Shown piece by piece: positions 41,124 through 51,443 of a stretch of 64,000 nt of DNA. The stretch lies in contig CACILM010000002.1 of the NCBI GenBank assembly GCA_902587515.1, positions 1-64,000 on the forward strand, written 5' to 3'. The translations under genes were made by a program, and so were the position numbers. The stretch's first letter is position 1. Each line of letters opens with the position of its first letter. The notes beneath the pieces were generated by a model. The model searched no databases and had not been told where the DNA came from. It saw only the letters and a list, made by a program, of their open reading frames with translations. Source of the stretch: an uncultured Pelagibacteraceae bacterium. Lineage in GTDB: Bacteria > Pseudomonadota > Alphaproteobacteria > Pelagibacterales > Pelagibacteraceae.

Positions 41124-42187
41124 TATTTTACCCTTACTTTAAAAAGTTCATCATTGTCCAAATTTACATTAATTTTATTCTTAATTTTCAGTTTCTTAAT
41201 AAAATTGATACTTATGCTATTGTAACCATTTAAATTTAAAAATTTACTTGATTTAAATAAATACAAGTTATTAATAAATTTATATTTAAATAATTGATTA
41301 AGAAAAATCAAACCTGATTCAATTAAAACTCTCCCTTTTCCAATTTTCATTATTATTTTAAAAAGATTTTCAAAATCAATTTTATCTTCAAGTTTTTGAA
41401 TCTTAATAATTTTAATTTTTTTTTTTTTAAAAAAAGAAATCTTTTTTTTATTATTACTAAAAGTGAATATATAAATTTTTCTTCGGGTTGATGACTTTAA
41501 TAATCTAAGTTTTCTTTTAAGCTTTAAATACCTATCAATTATAATTAAATCAGGTTTATTATTATTTAGTCCCTCTATTCTACAGTTTAACATTGAATTA
41601 TCCTTATTTATTGAATTAGAAGTCGAAACTATACAATCATATTTTGATCTTATTAAATGACCAACTTGTCTAGACCTAGGATTAGTAATCCATTTATTTT
41701 TTTTACTTATTGAAAAAAAATCTTTAGAAACCGCAATTTTTGCGTCTATTAATGGTAAATTTTTAATTTTATTTAAGAAATAACTTTTGTAAAAATTTTT
41801 GTATTTAGGATTTATTTTTTTAATTTTTTTTACATTTTTTAAAATCTTTTCTGCTTTTTTATAAGTTCTCAAGTCAGGATCGTTGAGGTTATAGTAAACA
41901 TTCTTAATTTTTTTCCTCTTGATAATATTTGTACATGGTGGGGTTAGTCCAAAATGTGTGCAAGGCTCTAATGTGACATACATGGTGGAATTTTTAAAAT
42001 TAATATTTTTATTTAAGGCATTGAATTCAGCGTGGGGTCTTCCATTTTGAGATGTTGTGCCTGAGCTTATAACAGAATTATTTTTCACAATTACACATCC
42101 GACAGATGGATTTTTATTGGTTTTACCTAAATTTTTTTCAGCTAAATTAAAAGCAAGATTTGAATAGAGATTATGATTTATTTTCAT
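41123..42187 (-). CDS. ribD: Bifunctional riboflavin deaminase/reductase RibD
   Basis: 354 aa. The N-terminal zinc deaminase has [10 protein letters not shown] and [15 protein letters not shown] (His/Cys/Cys ligands) near 50-85. The C-terminal reductase from about 150 includes [26 protein letters not shown] and GRVLIESG. It deaminates and reduces the pyrimidine intermediate. The reductase half is very Lys/Ile-rich and shows weaker family motifs than the deaminase half. Overlaps nrdR by 17 bases and ribE by one. Confidence 0.93.
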   Translation of the reverse strand: MKINHNLYSNLAFNLAEKNLGKTNKNPSVGCVIVKNNSVISSGTTSQNGRPHAEFNALNKNINFKNSTMYVTLEPCTHFGLTPPCTNIIKRKKIKNVYYNLNDPDLRTYKKAEKILKNVKKIKKINPKYKNFYKSYFLNKIKNLPLIDAKIAVSKDFFSISKKNKWITNPRSRQVGHLIRSKYDCIVSTSNSINKDNSMLNCRIEGLNNNKPDLIIIDRYLKLKRKLRLLKSSTRRKIYIFTFSNNKKKISFFKKKKIKIIKIQKLEDKIDFENLFKIIMKIGKGRVLIESGLIFLNQLFKYKFINNLYLFKSSKFLNLNGYNSISINFIKKLKIKNKINVNLDNDELFKVRVK

Positions 42188-42632
42188 TTATATTGCCTAC
42201 AAATTCTTCAAAGTCTTTTGCTTCCTTAAAGTTTTTATAGACAGAGGCAAAACGTACATAGGCAACTTTATCTAAGGATGAAAGGCCTTCCATAATAAAT
42301 TTACCTATGGTTGGCGTTGGTATTTCGCTCTCACCAAGTCCCTCAAGATTACGTACAATTTTTGAAATAAATTTCTCAATAGTCTCAGAGTCTATTGGTC
42401 TTTTTCTGGTAGCAATTCTTATAGATTTTGAAATTTTATCTCTATCAAAAGGTTCTCTTTTGCCGTTACCTTTAATGACTGTTAATTCTTGAAATTGAAC
42501 TCTTTCAAAAGTTGTAAATCTTTCTTTTCTTTCGCATCCACAAAGTCTTCTTCTTCTAATTGCTGTCCCGTCCTCGGTGGGTCTAGAGTCTACTACTGAA
42601 GTGTCTTTTTCTCTACAAAATGGACAAAGCAT
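42171..42632 (-). CDS. nrdR: Transcriptional repressor NrdR
   Basis: 153 aa. N-terminal zinc ribbon MLCPFC (Cys3, Cys6) and [15 protein letters not shown], then the ATP-cone domain with [16 protein letters not shown]. The second zinc knuckle reads [14 protein letters not shown]: a CxC with two additional residues before RFTTFE, where the family has CxxC-x2-RFTTFE. NrdR represses ribonucleotide reductase genes in response to ATP/dATP. It sits between glyA and ribD, as usual in alphaproteobacteria. Confidence 0.95.
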   Translation of the reverse strand: MLCPFCREKDTSVVDSRPTEDGTAIRRRRLCGCERKERFTTFERVQFQELTVIKGNGKREPFDRDKISKSIRIATRKRPIDSETIEKFISKIVRNLEGLGESEIPTPTIGKFIMEGLSSLDKVAYVRFASVYKNFKEAKDFEEFVGNINENKS

Positions 42633-42637
42633 ACTAT

Positions 42638-43939
42638 CTAACTACTATATATAGGAAAAGATGAACAGAGTTCAATTATTTCTTTTTGAACTTCTTTTTC
42701 TATTTTAGAGTTGTCTTCTTTGTTTTTGCTAAGTCCGTCTATTACTTTAAAGATTAGATCTCCTACAAGATTAAACTCATTTGCTCCAAATCCTCTAGTA
42801 GTGCATGCAGGGGTACCCAATCTAATACCAGAAGTTATCATCGGGCTTTCGGTATCAAAAGGAATTCCGTTTTTATTACAAGTTATATTAGATCGACCGA
42901 GAGAAGCTTGTGCATCTTTTCCAGTTACACCAAAAGATCTTAGATCTATCAACATCAAGTGAGTATCAGTTCCTCCTGAAAAAATTTTAAAACCTTTTTC
43001 AGTTAATCTTTCCGAAAGAACCTTAGCATTATTTATTACGTTTTTGGTATAATCTTTGAAATCAGCAGAGAGTGCCTCTTTAAAACAAACAGCTTTTGCG
43101 GCAATGACATGCATTAAAGGTCCGCCTTGCAATCCCGGAAATATAGCACTATTAAATTTTTTAATTAAATCTTCTCTATTAGTTAAAATAATTCCACCTC
43201 TTGGGCCTCTTAAAACTTTATGTGTAGTCGAAGTTACAACATCAGCATATTTAGTAGGATTTGGATATGCACCTCCAGCAACTAAACCAGAAAAGTGAGC
43301 CATGTCTACAAGAAGATATGCGCCAACTTTATCACAAATTTCTCTAAACTTTTTAAAATCTATAATTCTTGAGTAAGCACTACCTCCAGCTATAATAAGC
43401 TTAGGTTTGTTTTCAGTAGCAATTTTTTCAACACTCTCATAATCTATAAGACCTGTCTTTTGATCTACTTCATAATGTAAAGCATTAAACCATTTACCTG
43501 ATTGTGCAGGTTTAGCTCCATGAGTTAGGTGTCCACCTGAATTTAAACTCATTGCAAGTGTAGTATCCCCGGGTTTTAATAAAGCTAAATAGACAGCACC
43601 ATTAGCTTGTGCCCCTGAGTGTGGTTGTACATTAGCAAAATTACAATCAAACAATTTTTTAGCTCTTTCGATTGCTAAATTCTCAGAAACATCGACATGT
43701 TCACATCCCCCATAATATCTTTTACCTGGGTAACCTTCTGCATATTTATTTGTTAAAACAGATCCTTGGGCTTCAAGCACAGCTCTTGAAACAATATTTT
43801 CAGAAGCAATTAATTCAATGTGGTTTTGTTGTCTTGAAAATTCTTCTTGTATGGATTTAAACAACTCCTTATCAGCTTCTTTTAAATCTAATTTAAAAAA
43901 ACTGTTCAAATATTTATTTAACTTTAATGCTATTGACAT
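42638..43939 (-). CDS. glyA: Serine hydroxymethyltransferase
   Basis: 433 aa. PLP enzyme: [11 protein letters not shown] near 38-48, [18 protein letters not shown] near 66-83, [12 protein letters not shown] near 212-223 and the PLP Lys in [14 protein letters not shown]. It interconverts serine and glycine with tetrahydrofolate, the main one-carbon source. An opening [15 protein letters not shown] is slightly longer than most. Lies two bases downstream of rpiB and five before nrdR. Confidence 0.97.
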   Translation of the reverse strand: MSIALKLNKYLNSFFKLDLKEADKELFKSIQEEFSRQQNHIELIASENIVSRAVLEAQGSVLTNKYAEGYPGKRYYGGCEHVDVSENLAIERAKKLFDCNFANVQPHSGAQANGAVYLALLKPGDTTLAMSLNSGGHLTHGAKPAQSGKWFNALHYEVDQKTGLIDYESVEKIATENKPKLIIAGGSAYSRIIDFKKFREICDKVGAYLLVDMAHFSGLVAGGAYPNPTKYADVVTSTTHKVLRGPRGGIILTNREDLIKKFNSAIFPGLQGGPLMHVIAAKAVCFKEALSADFKDYTKNVINNAKVLSERLTEKGFKIFSGGTDTHLMLIDLRSFGVTGKDAQASLGRSNITCNKNGIPFDTESPMITSGIRLGTPACTTRGFGANEFNLVGDLIFKVIDGLSKNKEDNSKIEKEVQKEIIELCSSFPIYSS

Positions 43940-43941
43940 AA

Positions 43942-44394
43942 TTAAATTTTTCTAACCCTTCTCAAATGTCTACCACCTTCAAATTTAGTTTTTAAAAAAG
44001 TTTCAACTAATTTTAAAGATAATTTTTTTTTAGTAAATCTAGCTCCTAAAGCAATTATATTAGCATTATTATGTTGTCTAGACAATCTTGTAGACTTTAA
44101 ATTATAGCAAACAGCCGCTCTAATTGTTTTGATTTTATTGGCACTTATTGCCATACCTGTGCCTGAGCCGCACACAAGGATGCCAACATTGCTCTTTTTT
44201 AATTTGATTCTATTTCCAAGCTTCTTTGCGTAATCTGGATAATCTACAGAACGATCATTATATGGTCCGAGATCAAACACTGAAAAATTATTTTTGATTA
44301 AATAATCTTTAATTTCTTCTTTCAATTTGAAGCCCGCATGGTCTGAGGCAATACATGCAGTTTTAAATATTTTATCTAGTTTTATATTGCTCAT
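43942..44394 (-). CDS. rpiB: Ribose-5-phosphate isomerase B
   Basis: 150 aa. [14 protein letters not shown] near 12-25, a [13 protein letters not shown] loop with the active-site Cys near 75, and [17 protein letters not shown] near 103-119. It interconverts ribose-5-phosphate and ribulose-5-phosphate. The rpiB-glyA-nrdR-ribD order is conserved. Its 5' side diverges from hemB across 78 bp, where promoters for both directions should lie. Confidence 0.95.
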   Translation of the reverse strand: MSNIKLDKIFKTACIASDHAGFKLKEEIKDYLIKNNFSVFDLGPYNDRSVDYPDYAKKLGNRIKLKKSNVGILVCGSGTGMAISANKIKTIRAAVCYNLKSTRLSRQHNNANIIALGARFTKKKLSLKLVETFLKTKFEGGRHLRRVRKI

Positions 44395-44472
44395 ATCACT
44401 TAATTAAATTACACTATTTATAATAATATTAATATATTTGTCGCATAAAATTATAAATTATCAGAGATTTAA

Positions 44473-45468
44473 ATGAATATTGTCGGTTCATACCCAAAAA
44501 CAAGGTTAAGAAGATTAAGAAAATCAAAATGGTTACGAAATCTTATTTCTGAAACCGGTATATCTAACAATGATCTTATCCTACCAATATTTATCAGAGA
44601 AGGAAAAAATAAAATTGAGTCAATTAAATCAATGCCTGGAATTAAAAGATACACTCTAGATAAACTAACATCAATTCTAAACAAGGTTAGAGAGTATAAA
44701 ATACCAATGGTAGCATTATTTCCTTATACTCCTAATTTTAAAAAAGATAAACACGGAACAGAAGCTCTTAATTCAAATAATTTAGTTTGCAAAGCTATAA
44801 AGTTAGTTAAAAAAAAATTTCCAGAAATTGGAGTTATGTGTGACGTTGCTTTAGATCCTTATACTTCACATGGTCATGATGGAATAATTATAAATAATCA
44901 AATTGATAATGATCAAACTGTAAAAATTTTAGTAAAACAAGCATTACTACAAGCAAGAATGGGATGCGATATCATCGCTCCATCAGATATGATGGATGGC
45001 CGAATTGGAAAAATAAGACAAGAGTTAGACCGAAATAATTTTAAAGATGTAAGTATTTTATCTTACGCAGTGAAATACGCTTCAAATTTTTATGGTCCAT
45101 TTAGAGATGCTGTAGGAAGTAAATCTAAACTTAAAAATGATAAAAAAACATATCAAATGGACTTCAGGAATAGTTCTGAAGCATTTAGAGAGGTTGCACT
45201 GGATATAAAAGAAGGTGCTGATATGGTTATGGTAAAGCCTGGTATGATATATTTAGATATTATAAAACAAATCAAAAATAATTTTAAAGTTCCTGTTTTA
45301 GCTTATCAAGTTTCAGGAGAATATTTTTTAATTAAAAATGCTATACAAAAAAAAATTTTAAATGATGATTCTATCATTGAAAGCTTGATAGCATTTAAAA
45401 GAGCAGGAGCTTGCGCTATTGTAACGTATTTTGCTATTGATATTGCAAAAAAATTAAAAAATAATTAA
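44473..45468 (+). CDS. hemB: Porphobilinogen synthase (delta-aminolevulinate dehydratase), Mg type
   Basis: 331 aa. YPKTRLRRLRKSKW opening, the metal loop CDVALDPYTSHGHDG near 123-137, Schiff-base Lys in VKYASNFYGPFRDA region and in MVMVKPGMIYLD. The loop carries DVALDPYT...HDG instead of the CxCxPYT...HCG of zinc enzymes, so it belongs to the Mg-dependent group seen in rhizobia and other alphaproteobacteria. It joins two aminolevulinates to porphobilinogen. Ends convergently with recO, overlapping four bases. Confidence 0.97.
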   Translation: MNIVGSYPKTRLRRLRKSKWLRNLISETGISNNDLILPIFIREGKNKIESIKSMPGIKRYTLDKLTSILNKVREYKIPMVALFPYTPNFKKDKHGTEALNSNNLVCKAIKLVKKKFPEIGVMCDVALDPYTSHGHDGIIINNQIDNDQTVKILVKQALLQARMGCDIIAPSDMMDGRIGKIRQELDRNNFKDVSILSYAVKYASNFYGPFRDAVGSKSKLKNDKKTYQMDFRNSSEAFREVALDIKEGADMVMVKPGMIYLDIIKQIKNNFKVPVLAYQVSGEYFLIKNAIQKKILNDDSIIESLIAFKRAGACAIVTYFAIDIAKKLKNN

Positions 45469-46142
45469 GTGTAATAACTCTCCAGTAAAATTCTTGACTT
45501 TGGAAATGATAAATTGTTTGGAAGAAAAAATCTGTTTTGAATAATACTTCTTGTAAAATTGAGAGAAGTTTTTATTAAATGTTTTGAAAGGTTAACTGGG
45601 ATTTTATTTCGTATTAAATATAAGGGCACATCATAGGTAAATGTATCAATTTTTATTTTTTGAAAGTCACTTTCTGATTTATTTTTTTTAAACTGCTCTA
45701 AGTTTGGATCATATCCTAAATCTTTTATTAAACTTAATTCTAGGAATATATAAATAATTACCCAATTATCTAAGTTTATTGAGTTAACAAATTCTTCAAA
45801 TGATTTATAAATATTCTGATTGGGTTGAGAATCTGGTAACAACATATTTAAAATTGATGATATTGATAACAATGCTGAAGAACGTTCCTTATCATTGAAA
45901 TATAGTGGCGATACGGGTTTTACTAGTTCAGTTTTAAAATAACCTAATCTATTTTCATTTTTAGCATTGTGATTTATGTAAAGCTTATTGGATATTTGTA
46001 AATAATTTTTTATTTTTCTAGAATTTCCTCCATATACTACTCCAGATACTTTTCCTCTAGTTTTTGAAAATACATTAATTATATTTGCGTTTTCTCTAAA
46101 TTTCCTCTTAGACAATAGATAACATTCATCTTCCCAGTTCAT
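45465..46142 (-). CDS. recO: DNA repair protein RecO
   Basis: 225 aa. N-terminal OB fold with DECYLLSKRKFRENANIINVFS (short parts: YLLSKRKF, ANIINVFS) and GKVSGVVYGGNSRK; the remaining part is helical with LELSLIKDLGYDPNL near 150. RecO loads RecA with RecF/RecR. The C-terminal zinc Cys motif of many RecO proteins is absent. Located after rnc with a four-base overlap, the usual lepB-rnc-(era)-recO order but without era in between. Confidence 0.87.
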   Translation of the reverse strand: MNWEDECYLLSKRKFRENANIINVFSKTRGKVSGVVYGGNSRKIKNYLQISNKLYINHNAKNENRLGYFKTELVKPVSPLYFNDKERSSALLSISSILNMLLPDSQPNQNIYKSFEEFVNSINLDNWVIIYIFLELSLIKDLGYDPNLEQFKKNKSESDFQKIKIDTFTYDVPLYLIRNKIPVNLSKHLIKTSLNFTRSIIQNRFFLPNNLSFPKSRILLESYYT

Positions 46143-46804
46143 ATATTCAACATTTTTATTAATTTTTCTGCAGCATTTTGTTGTGCTTTTTTTTTGGATG
46201 CTCCTTCACCAATTATCTTTTTAGATTCTGGAATTTCTACTTCAGTCTTAAATATGGGTTTGTGTTGTGGACCTGTTTTTTTAAAAAAAGTATATTTCGG
46301 TAATTTTTTAAATTTTTTTAAACTGTACTCTTGTAGTTTAGTTTTTGAATCAATGAGAGTAATGACGGAGTTAACAATAAAACTTTCCCACAGATTTAGT
46401 ATAAATTTTTCCGATGATTTAATTCCACCATCTAAGTATATCGCTCCAACTATTGCTTCGAGACTATCACTTACAATCTTGTCTGCAGATCTTTCTATAT
46501 TTTTTTGTGAGGTGCCTAAATAAAGATATTTTTTAAGATTTAACTTTCTTGCGATCTTAATACACGTTTTTTTGTTTACCAAATTTGCAAATTTTTTGTC
46601 AATAATTCCCTCTTTTTCATTAGGATATTTTTCTAAAAGTTTTTTTGAAATAACTAAGCCTAGGACTCTATCCCCTAGAAATTCTAATTTTTCATTGTTG
46701 TTATCTGAATTATAGCTTTTGTGAGTTAATGCCTTATGGAGTAAATCTTTATTCTTGAAACTATATTTTATTATACCTTCTAGCTCTTTTATGGATTTGC
46801 TCAT
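46139..46804 (-). CDS. rnc: Ribonuclease III
   Basis: 221 aa. KALTHKSYN then NEKLEFLGDRVLGLVIS near 36-52, the RNase III catalytic signature with its acidic residues, SDSLEAIVGAIYLDGG near 110, and a dsRNA-binding domain at the C-terminus (GEGASKKKAQQNAAEK). Cleaves double-stranded RNA, including rRNA precursors. Overlaps lepB and recO by four bases each. Confidence 0.96.
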   Translation of the reverse strand: MSKSIKELEGIIKYSFKNKDLLHKALTHKSYNSDNNNEKLEFLGDRVLGLVISKKLLEKYPNEKEGIIDKKFANLVNKKTCIKIARKLNLKKYLYLGTSQKNIERSADKIVSDSLEAIVGAIYLDGGIKSSEKFILNLWESFIVNSVITLIDSKTKLQEYSLKKFKKLPKYTFFKKTGPQHKPIFKTEVEIPESKKIIGEGASKKKAQQNAAEKLIKMLNI

Positions 46805-47544
46805 TTTAAACTTTTAAATAACCTTTCCAATCTAAAAGAATTATGTAGATTCCAAAATTTTAATAAACTTCCTTTCTGTGTATCATTTGAAAAAAAGATT
46901 ATTTTTGCTTTTCCTACCAAATTCAATTTATTTACATAGCCAACTTCCTCAAGGAATCTGCTATCTTTTGAACAATCACGGTTGTCCCCCATTAAGAAAT
47001 AATGATTTGATGGAACGATATATTTTTTTGTATTTTGTATAGATCCAGCTTTATTATAAGTTGCTAAATGTTTTACGCCGTTTGGCAGAGTTTCAGTGTA
47101 AGCAATAGAGTCTAATGTGAAATTTCCACATCTTATCGGATCTATAATCTCACTTTTTTCTCTAAATATTTTATTCCCATTAATAAAAAGATCTCCATTA
47201 ATAAATTGAATTTCGTCTCCAGGAAGTCCTATTAATCTTTTAATATAGTCAGTTCTATTATCTGCTGGAGTTTTAAATACTACTAAATCACCTTGTTTCG
47301 GGTTTTTTGACATAAAACGCTTATTAGAAAAATTTGGGCTAAACGGAAAAGAGTGTTTACTATATCCGTATACATATTTAATTACAAATATTCTATCGCC
47401 CACCAATAAAGTGGGCTCCATCGATGAAGAAGGTATATAAAAAGGTTGAACAATCAAGGACCTTATCAATATAGCTATAAATAATGCACCTAATAATGTT
47501 TTTATATTTTCTACAATAATCTTAATTAAATTTTTTTTTTTCAT
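46801..47544 (-). CDS. lepB: Signal peptidase I
   Basis: 247 aa. One N-terminal membrane segment (about 15-35), then the catalytic Ser in SSSMEPTLLVGDRIFV near 38-53, the Lys in YIKRLIGLPGDEI near 100-112 and MGDNRDCSKDSR near 186-197. It cleaves Sec and Tat signal peptides on the periplasmic side. Overlaps acpS and rnc by four bases each in the pdxJ-acpS-lepB-rnc-recO run. Confidence 0.96.
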   Translation of the reverse strand: MKKKNLIKIIVENIKTLLGALFIAILIRSLIVQPFYIPSSSMEPTLLVGDRIFVIKYVYGYSKHSFPFSPNFSNKRFMSKNPKQGDLVVFKTPADNRTDYIKRLIGLPGDEIQFINGDLFINGNKIFREKSEIIDPIRCGNFTLDSIAYTETLPNGVKHLATYNKAGSIQNTKKYIVPSNHYFLMGDNRDCSKDSRFLEEVGYVNKLNLVGKAKIIFFSNDTQKGSLLKFWNLHNSFRLERLFKSLK

Positions 47545-47924
47545 ATTGAAATTGTTACAAAAGCTACTGCGTACTCATCCTCGTCAGTAAGGGATAATGA
47601 AATTTTATAATTTTTTTTCTTTAATTTTTTTTCAACAATTTTTTTAGTGTTTTCGATTAATTTAATAAAGGGTTTGCCATTTTTTTCATTTAGGATAATT
47701 ATCTGATTAAAGTAAATTCCTTTAGAAATGCCGGTGCCTAATGCTTTTGAAAAAGCTTCTTTTGCAGCAAATCTTTTTGCAAAACAATTAGTTTTTTTTT
47801 TTATTTTTTTACATTTTAAAATTTCTTCTTTATTAAACAATTTTTCTAAAACATTCTTTTTTTTCAACAATTTTTGAATTCTATTAATTTTTACTATATC
47901 AGTGCCAACACCAAATATTTTCAT
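47541..47924 (-). CDS. acpS: Holo-[acyl-carrier-protein] synthase
   Basis: 127 aa. FGVGTDIVKINRI near 4-16 with the Mg-binding Asp and RFAAKEAFSKALGTGI near 53-68 with Glu are the two AcpS motifs. It transfers phosphopantetheine from CoA to ACP. The central segment is unusually Lys-rich. Stop and start overlaps: one base with pdxJ, four with lepB. Confidence 0.95.
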   Translation of the reverse strand: MKIFGVGTDIVKINRIQKLLKKKNVLEKLFNKEEILKCKKIKKKTNCFAKRFAAKEAFSKALGTGISKGIYFNQIIILNEKNGKPFIKLIENTKKIVEKKLKKKNYKISLSLTDEDEYAVAFVTISI

Positions 47925-48646
47925 TACTTGACGATCTTTCTAAAATTTTTAATAGTTTTATCGAGACCTACAAAAATCGACTCTCCAATTAAAAAATGAC
48001 CAATATTAAATTCTTTTATACCTGAGATTTTTGCTAATATTTTTGCAGATTTGTAAGTAAGACCATGTCCAGCATGAACTTCCAATCCTAACTTATTTCC
48101 TAATATTACAGCTGTTTTTATTTTTTTTAACTCATATTTATAATTTTTATTTTTGTTAACTAAATTACAAAATTTTCCAGTATGTATTTCAACACAATCG
48201 GCATTTAAATTCTTTGATTCTTTAATGTCATTTAGATTTGGTTCTATAAAAAGACTAATTCTTGATTTATTTTTCTTTAATTTATTTATTATTTTTTTTA
48301 GAAAATTTTTTTTAAAGTTTAAATTAAGCCCACCCTCAGTTGTAATTTCTTGTCTTTTTTCAGGAACTATACATATAAATGGTGGTTTTCTTTTTAAAGC
48401 TATTTTTAACATTTCATTAGTAGCTGCAATTTCAAGATTAAATGGGATTTTAAGTTTAGATTTTATTTCTTTTAAATCGGAGTCATTAATATGCCTTCTG
48501 TCCTCTCTTAGATGAATGGTCACAGAATCAGCTCCACTTTTTTGCACAAATAGGGCTGCTCTTAATGGGCTTGGATAGTTTTCTCCTCTTGCATTTCTTA
48601 CTGTTGCTACGTGGTCTATATTGACACCAAGTCTTATTTTACTCAT
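47924..48646 (-). CDS. pdxJ: Pyridoxine 5'-phosphate synthase
   Basis: 240 aa TIM barrel. GVNIDHVATVRNARG near 8-22, TIHLREDRRHIND near 44-56, VPEKRQEITTEGGL near 94-107 and GHFLIGESIFVGL near 211-223. It condenses deoxyxylulose phosphate with the amino-acetone phosphate derivative to make pyridoxine phosphate. One-base junctions with pyrE and acpS. Confidence 0.97.
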   Translation of the reverse strand: MSKIRLGVNIDHVATVRNARGENYPSPLRAALFVQKSGADSVTIHLREDRRHINDSDLKEIKSKLKIPFNLEIAATNEMLKIALKRKPPFICIVPEKRQEITTEGGLNLNFKKNFLKKIINKLKKNKSRISLFIEPNLNDIKESKNLNADCVEIHTGKFCNLVNKNKNYKYELKKIKTAVILGNKLGLEVHAGHGLTYKSAKILAKISGIKEFNIGHFLIGESIFVGLDKTIKNFRKIVK

Positions 48647-49227
48647 TAAAGATTTCTACTTCCAGGTTTTACAGCTTTAAGAGTTAATAAATTTTTTGGT
48701 AAATTTTTTTCTGTATAAGTAGGAATATCTATTTTTACTTGTGAAACTATTTTTTCTTTAATTGCTGATTTTCCATTAGATCTATCTATTAAACAAGCGT
48801 ATCCAACGATAATTGCATCATTATCTTCGACAATTTTAGAACATTCCAGGCTTGATTTTCCAGTAGTAATTACATCCTCGATTATTAAAACTTTTTGATT
48901 TTTGTTAATTTTAAAATCTCTTCGCAGTTTAAATTCACCATTTACTCTTTCAGAAAAAATAGTTTGCTTATTTAATATTCTCCCAATTTCAAAGCCTACA
49001 ATTATACCTCCCATAGCGGGTGATAAGATAAGATCAAATTCTTTAAAATCTTTCTTTATTTTTTCGGAGAGAGAGGAGCATATTTTAAATGCTTCGCTTG
49101 GTTTGCTCATTAATTGAGCGCATTGAACATATTGAGGGCTGTGTAATCCAGATGACAATATAAAATGTCCTTCTAAGAGAGCGTTAGTTTCTTTTAAAAT
49201 TTTCAAAGATTCTTCTAATGAAAGCAT
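48646..49227 (-). CDS. pyrE: Orotate phosphoribosyltransferase
   Basis: 193 aa. LLEGHFILSSGLHSPQYVQC near 17-36 (the PyrE N-terminal motif), SPAMGGIIVGFEIGR near 68 and the PRPP loop VLIIEDVITTGKSS near 113-126. It makes OMP from orotate and PRPP. The first 44 bases overlap the end of the RelA/SpoT gene; the start is supported because the family's N-terminal motif follows 17 residues after it, and no later Met fits. Confidence 0.95.
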   Translation of the reverse strand: MLSLEESLKILKETNALLEGHFILSSGLHSPQYVQCAQLMSKPSEAFKICSSLSEKIKKDFKEFDLILSPAMGGIIVGFEIGRILNKQTIFSERVNGEFKLRRDFKINKNQKVLIIEDVITTGKSSLECSKIVEDNDAIIVGYACLIDRSNGKSAIKEKIVSQVKIDIPTYTEKNLPKNLLTLKAVKPGSRNL

Positions 49228-50932
49228 TTTTTTTCTGTTTATGTCGAATAATTTTAAATCTTAAATTACTTTGCTTTATTTGACTTATCAAGTTTGTAAA
49301 GTTTTTCAAATCTTTAATTTGTAAATCAAAAGAAAAAGTAAGATGTTCCTTTGATCTTTTAATAATTTCTAAATTCACTATATTTCCTTTATTAAGTCCA
49401 ATAAGTGAGGTTATATGTCCTAATACTCCAGGTTTATGGGGTAAATCAACTTCAATTGTGCTTGAATAATTTTTTTCAATAACATTTAAGTTTTCTGTGG
49501 ATCTATCTTGCCAAAATCTTCGGATGGCAGAACGAGCTTTTCCAGTTTTAGAGGATGAGAGCCAATGTAAAGATGGAGTTGCGTTTTTAGAAGTTTCGAT
49601 ATTCACTAAATCTCCATTTTTCAAAATTGTTTGTAATGTAGAGTGACTTCCATTTATAGTGCAACCTACAGCACTATTTCCAATTTTCGTGTGAACAGCA
49701 TAGGCAAAATCAATCGGGGTTGCTTGTTTAGGTAATTTTATAACAGCTCCTTTGGGAGTGAAACAAAATACATTTTCTTGAAACATTTGTAATTTTGTAA
49801 ATTCATAATAATGTTCAGGGCTAGTACCTGCCTCAATAATTTCAACCAGATCTCTTAACCAGTCATATTCTTTCCATGATAATTCTGAAAATTTTTCTGA
49901 AGATTTATATTTCCAATGAGAAGCTATACCCCTTTGGGCAAACTCATGCATTTCATGTGTTCTAATTTGTATCTCTATTCTATTTTTTTTGGGGCCAATC
50001 ACAGCTGTGTGAATTGATTTGTATTTATTGATCTTAGGTGTTGATATATAATCTTTAAACTTACCTGGTATAGTTGGAAATCTACTATGAAATATACCCA
50101 AAGTTTTGTAGCAATCTTCCACTGTGTTTAATATTACCCGAAAGCCTATAATATCAGTAAGTTGTTCAAGAGATATTTTTTTATTTTGAATTTTGCGCCA
50201 AATTGAAAAGGGTGTTTTTTCTCGTCCTGTTATAGTGGCAGTTATTCCATTTTGATTTAGTAATTCAATTAATTCTTTAGAAATTGTTTTGAATGTATCA
50301 TCAGTATTATTTTTGATAAAATTTAATCTTTCTAAAATTAAATCTCTTGCTGGTTTATTAAGAACTGAAAAAGACAAATCCTCTAACTCGTCTCTAATTC
50401 TATTCATCCCCATCCTATCCGCTAATGGGGCGTAAATTTCCATAGTTTCTTTTGCTTTTCTAATTATTTTGTCTTTATCTTTTACAAATTGAATTGTCCT
50501 CATATTGTGTAATCTGTCAGCAAGTTTGACTAATAAAACTCTTATATCCTTAGAAGTTGCTAAAATTAATTTTCTAAAGTTTTCAGCTTTAGAATCTGTT
50601 GATGCTTTATCTTCTAATGCAGAGATTTTAGTTACACCATCGACTAAATTAGCAACTTCTTCACCAAATTCTTTTTTAACGGTTGCATAGGTTACGTTAG
50701 TATCCTCTATCGTGTCATGAAGAAGTCCAGTTGTAATTGTTGCACTATCTAATTTTAATTCAGTTAAAATTTTTGCTACTGCAACTGGATGAATAATATA
50801 TGGAACCCCCTCTTCTCTTTTTTGGTTTTGATGAGCCTCTAAAGCAAAGTCATATGCCTTGCTTAATGACTCTGAATTTAAAAATTTATTGTAAGATTTA
50901 ATCTGATTAATTAATTCATTATTGTTAATCAT
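49184..50932 (-). CDS. RelA/SpoT homologue (ppGpp synthetase/hydrolase)
   Basis: 582 aa, shorter than the usual 700-740. Domains in order: HD hydrolase (about 25-190, with HPVAVAK and LLHDTIEDT), synthetase (about 220-340, FSIWRKIQNK and DIIGFRVI), TGS (about 390-450, VFCFTPKGAVIKLP) and a short C-terminal ACT domain (VDLPHKPGVLGHI). Presence of the HD motif suggests a bifunctional SpoT-type enzyme. It controls the stringent response through ppGpp. Lies between folK (8-base overlap) and pyrE (44-base overlap). Confidence 0.94.
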   Translation of the reverse strand: MINNNELINQIKSYNKFLNSESLSKAYDFALEAHQNQKREEGVPYIIHPVAVAKILTELKLDSATITTGLLHDTIEDTNVTYATVKKEFGEEVANLVDGVTKISALEDKASTDSKAENFRKLILATSKDIRVLLVKLADRLHNMRTIQFVKDKDKIIRKAKETMEIYAPLADRMGMNRIRDELEDLSFSVLNKPARDLILERLNFIKNNTDDTFKTISKELIELLNQNGITATITGREKTPFSIWRKIQNKKISLEQLTDIIGFRVILNTVEDCYKTLGIFHSRFPTIPGKFKDYISTPKINKYKSIHTAVIGPKKNRIEIQIRTHEMHEFAQRGIASHWKYKSSEKFSELSWKEYDWLRDLVEIIEAGTSPEHYYEFTKLQMFQENVFCFTPKGAVIKLPKQATPIDFAYAVHTKIGNSAVGCTINGSHSTLQTILKNGDLVNIETSKNATPSLHWLSSSKTGKARSAIRRFWQDRSTENLNVIEKNYSSTIEVDLPHKPGVLGHITSLIGLNKGNIVNLEIIKRSKEHLTFSFDLQIKDLKNFTNLISQIKQSNLRFKIIRHKQKKNAFIRRIFENFKRN

Positions 50933-51443
50933 GCTTTATTTTAACATTTTTATTTAATCTTGTAATCTCAATCCGGGATTTTTGGCTTAAATTATTTATT
51001 AAAAATTGGGCGTTTTTCTTTAAAATTGGATGTGACCAATTAGGATCAATTTCTAAAATCGGATATAAAACAAAATTTCTTAAATGTGCTCTCGGATGCG
51101 GTAAAACAAGATCTTTTGAGTCTTTTATTAAACCATTAAAATCAACTATATCTATATCAATTACTCTAGGATCGTTTTTCTTTGTTTTAATCCTGCCAAT
51201 TTTTTTTTGGATTAAATTTATATCTTTAAATAATTTTAAAAGGTTTAAGTTTTTATTTACTAAAATTCCTACATTAAAAAACTTTGGTAATTTCTGATTC
51301 GGGTAAGAAGGTGTTTCATAAAAATTAGAAATTTTTTCAATTTTAATTTTCGCTTCTATTAGTAAATGAATTGCAATTGAAATATTATCAAATCTAGAAC
51401 CATAAATAGAATTTAGATTTGATCCAATATTAAGGTGTATCAT
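50925..51443 (-). CDS. folK: HPPK (2-amino-4-hydroxy-6-hydroxymethyl-dihydropteridine pyrophosphokinase)
   Basis: 172 aa. [13 protein letters not shown] near 5-17, [19 protein letters not shown] near 42-60 and [12 protein letters not shown] near 90-101 followed by [13 protein letters not shown] are HPPK motifs. It pyrophosphorylates the pterin before dihydropteroate synthase. folP is not beside it. Four-base overlap with smpB and eight bases with the RelA/SpoT gene. Confidence 0.93.
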   Translation of the reverse strand: MIHLNIGSNLNSIYGSRFDNISIAIHLLIEAKIKIEKISNFYETPSYPNQKLPKFFNVGILVNKNLNLLKLFKDINLIQKKIGRIKTKKNDPRVIDIDIVDFNGLIKDSKDLVLPHPRAHLRNFVLYPILEIDPNWSHPILKKNAQFLINNLSQKSRIEITRLNKNVKIKHD

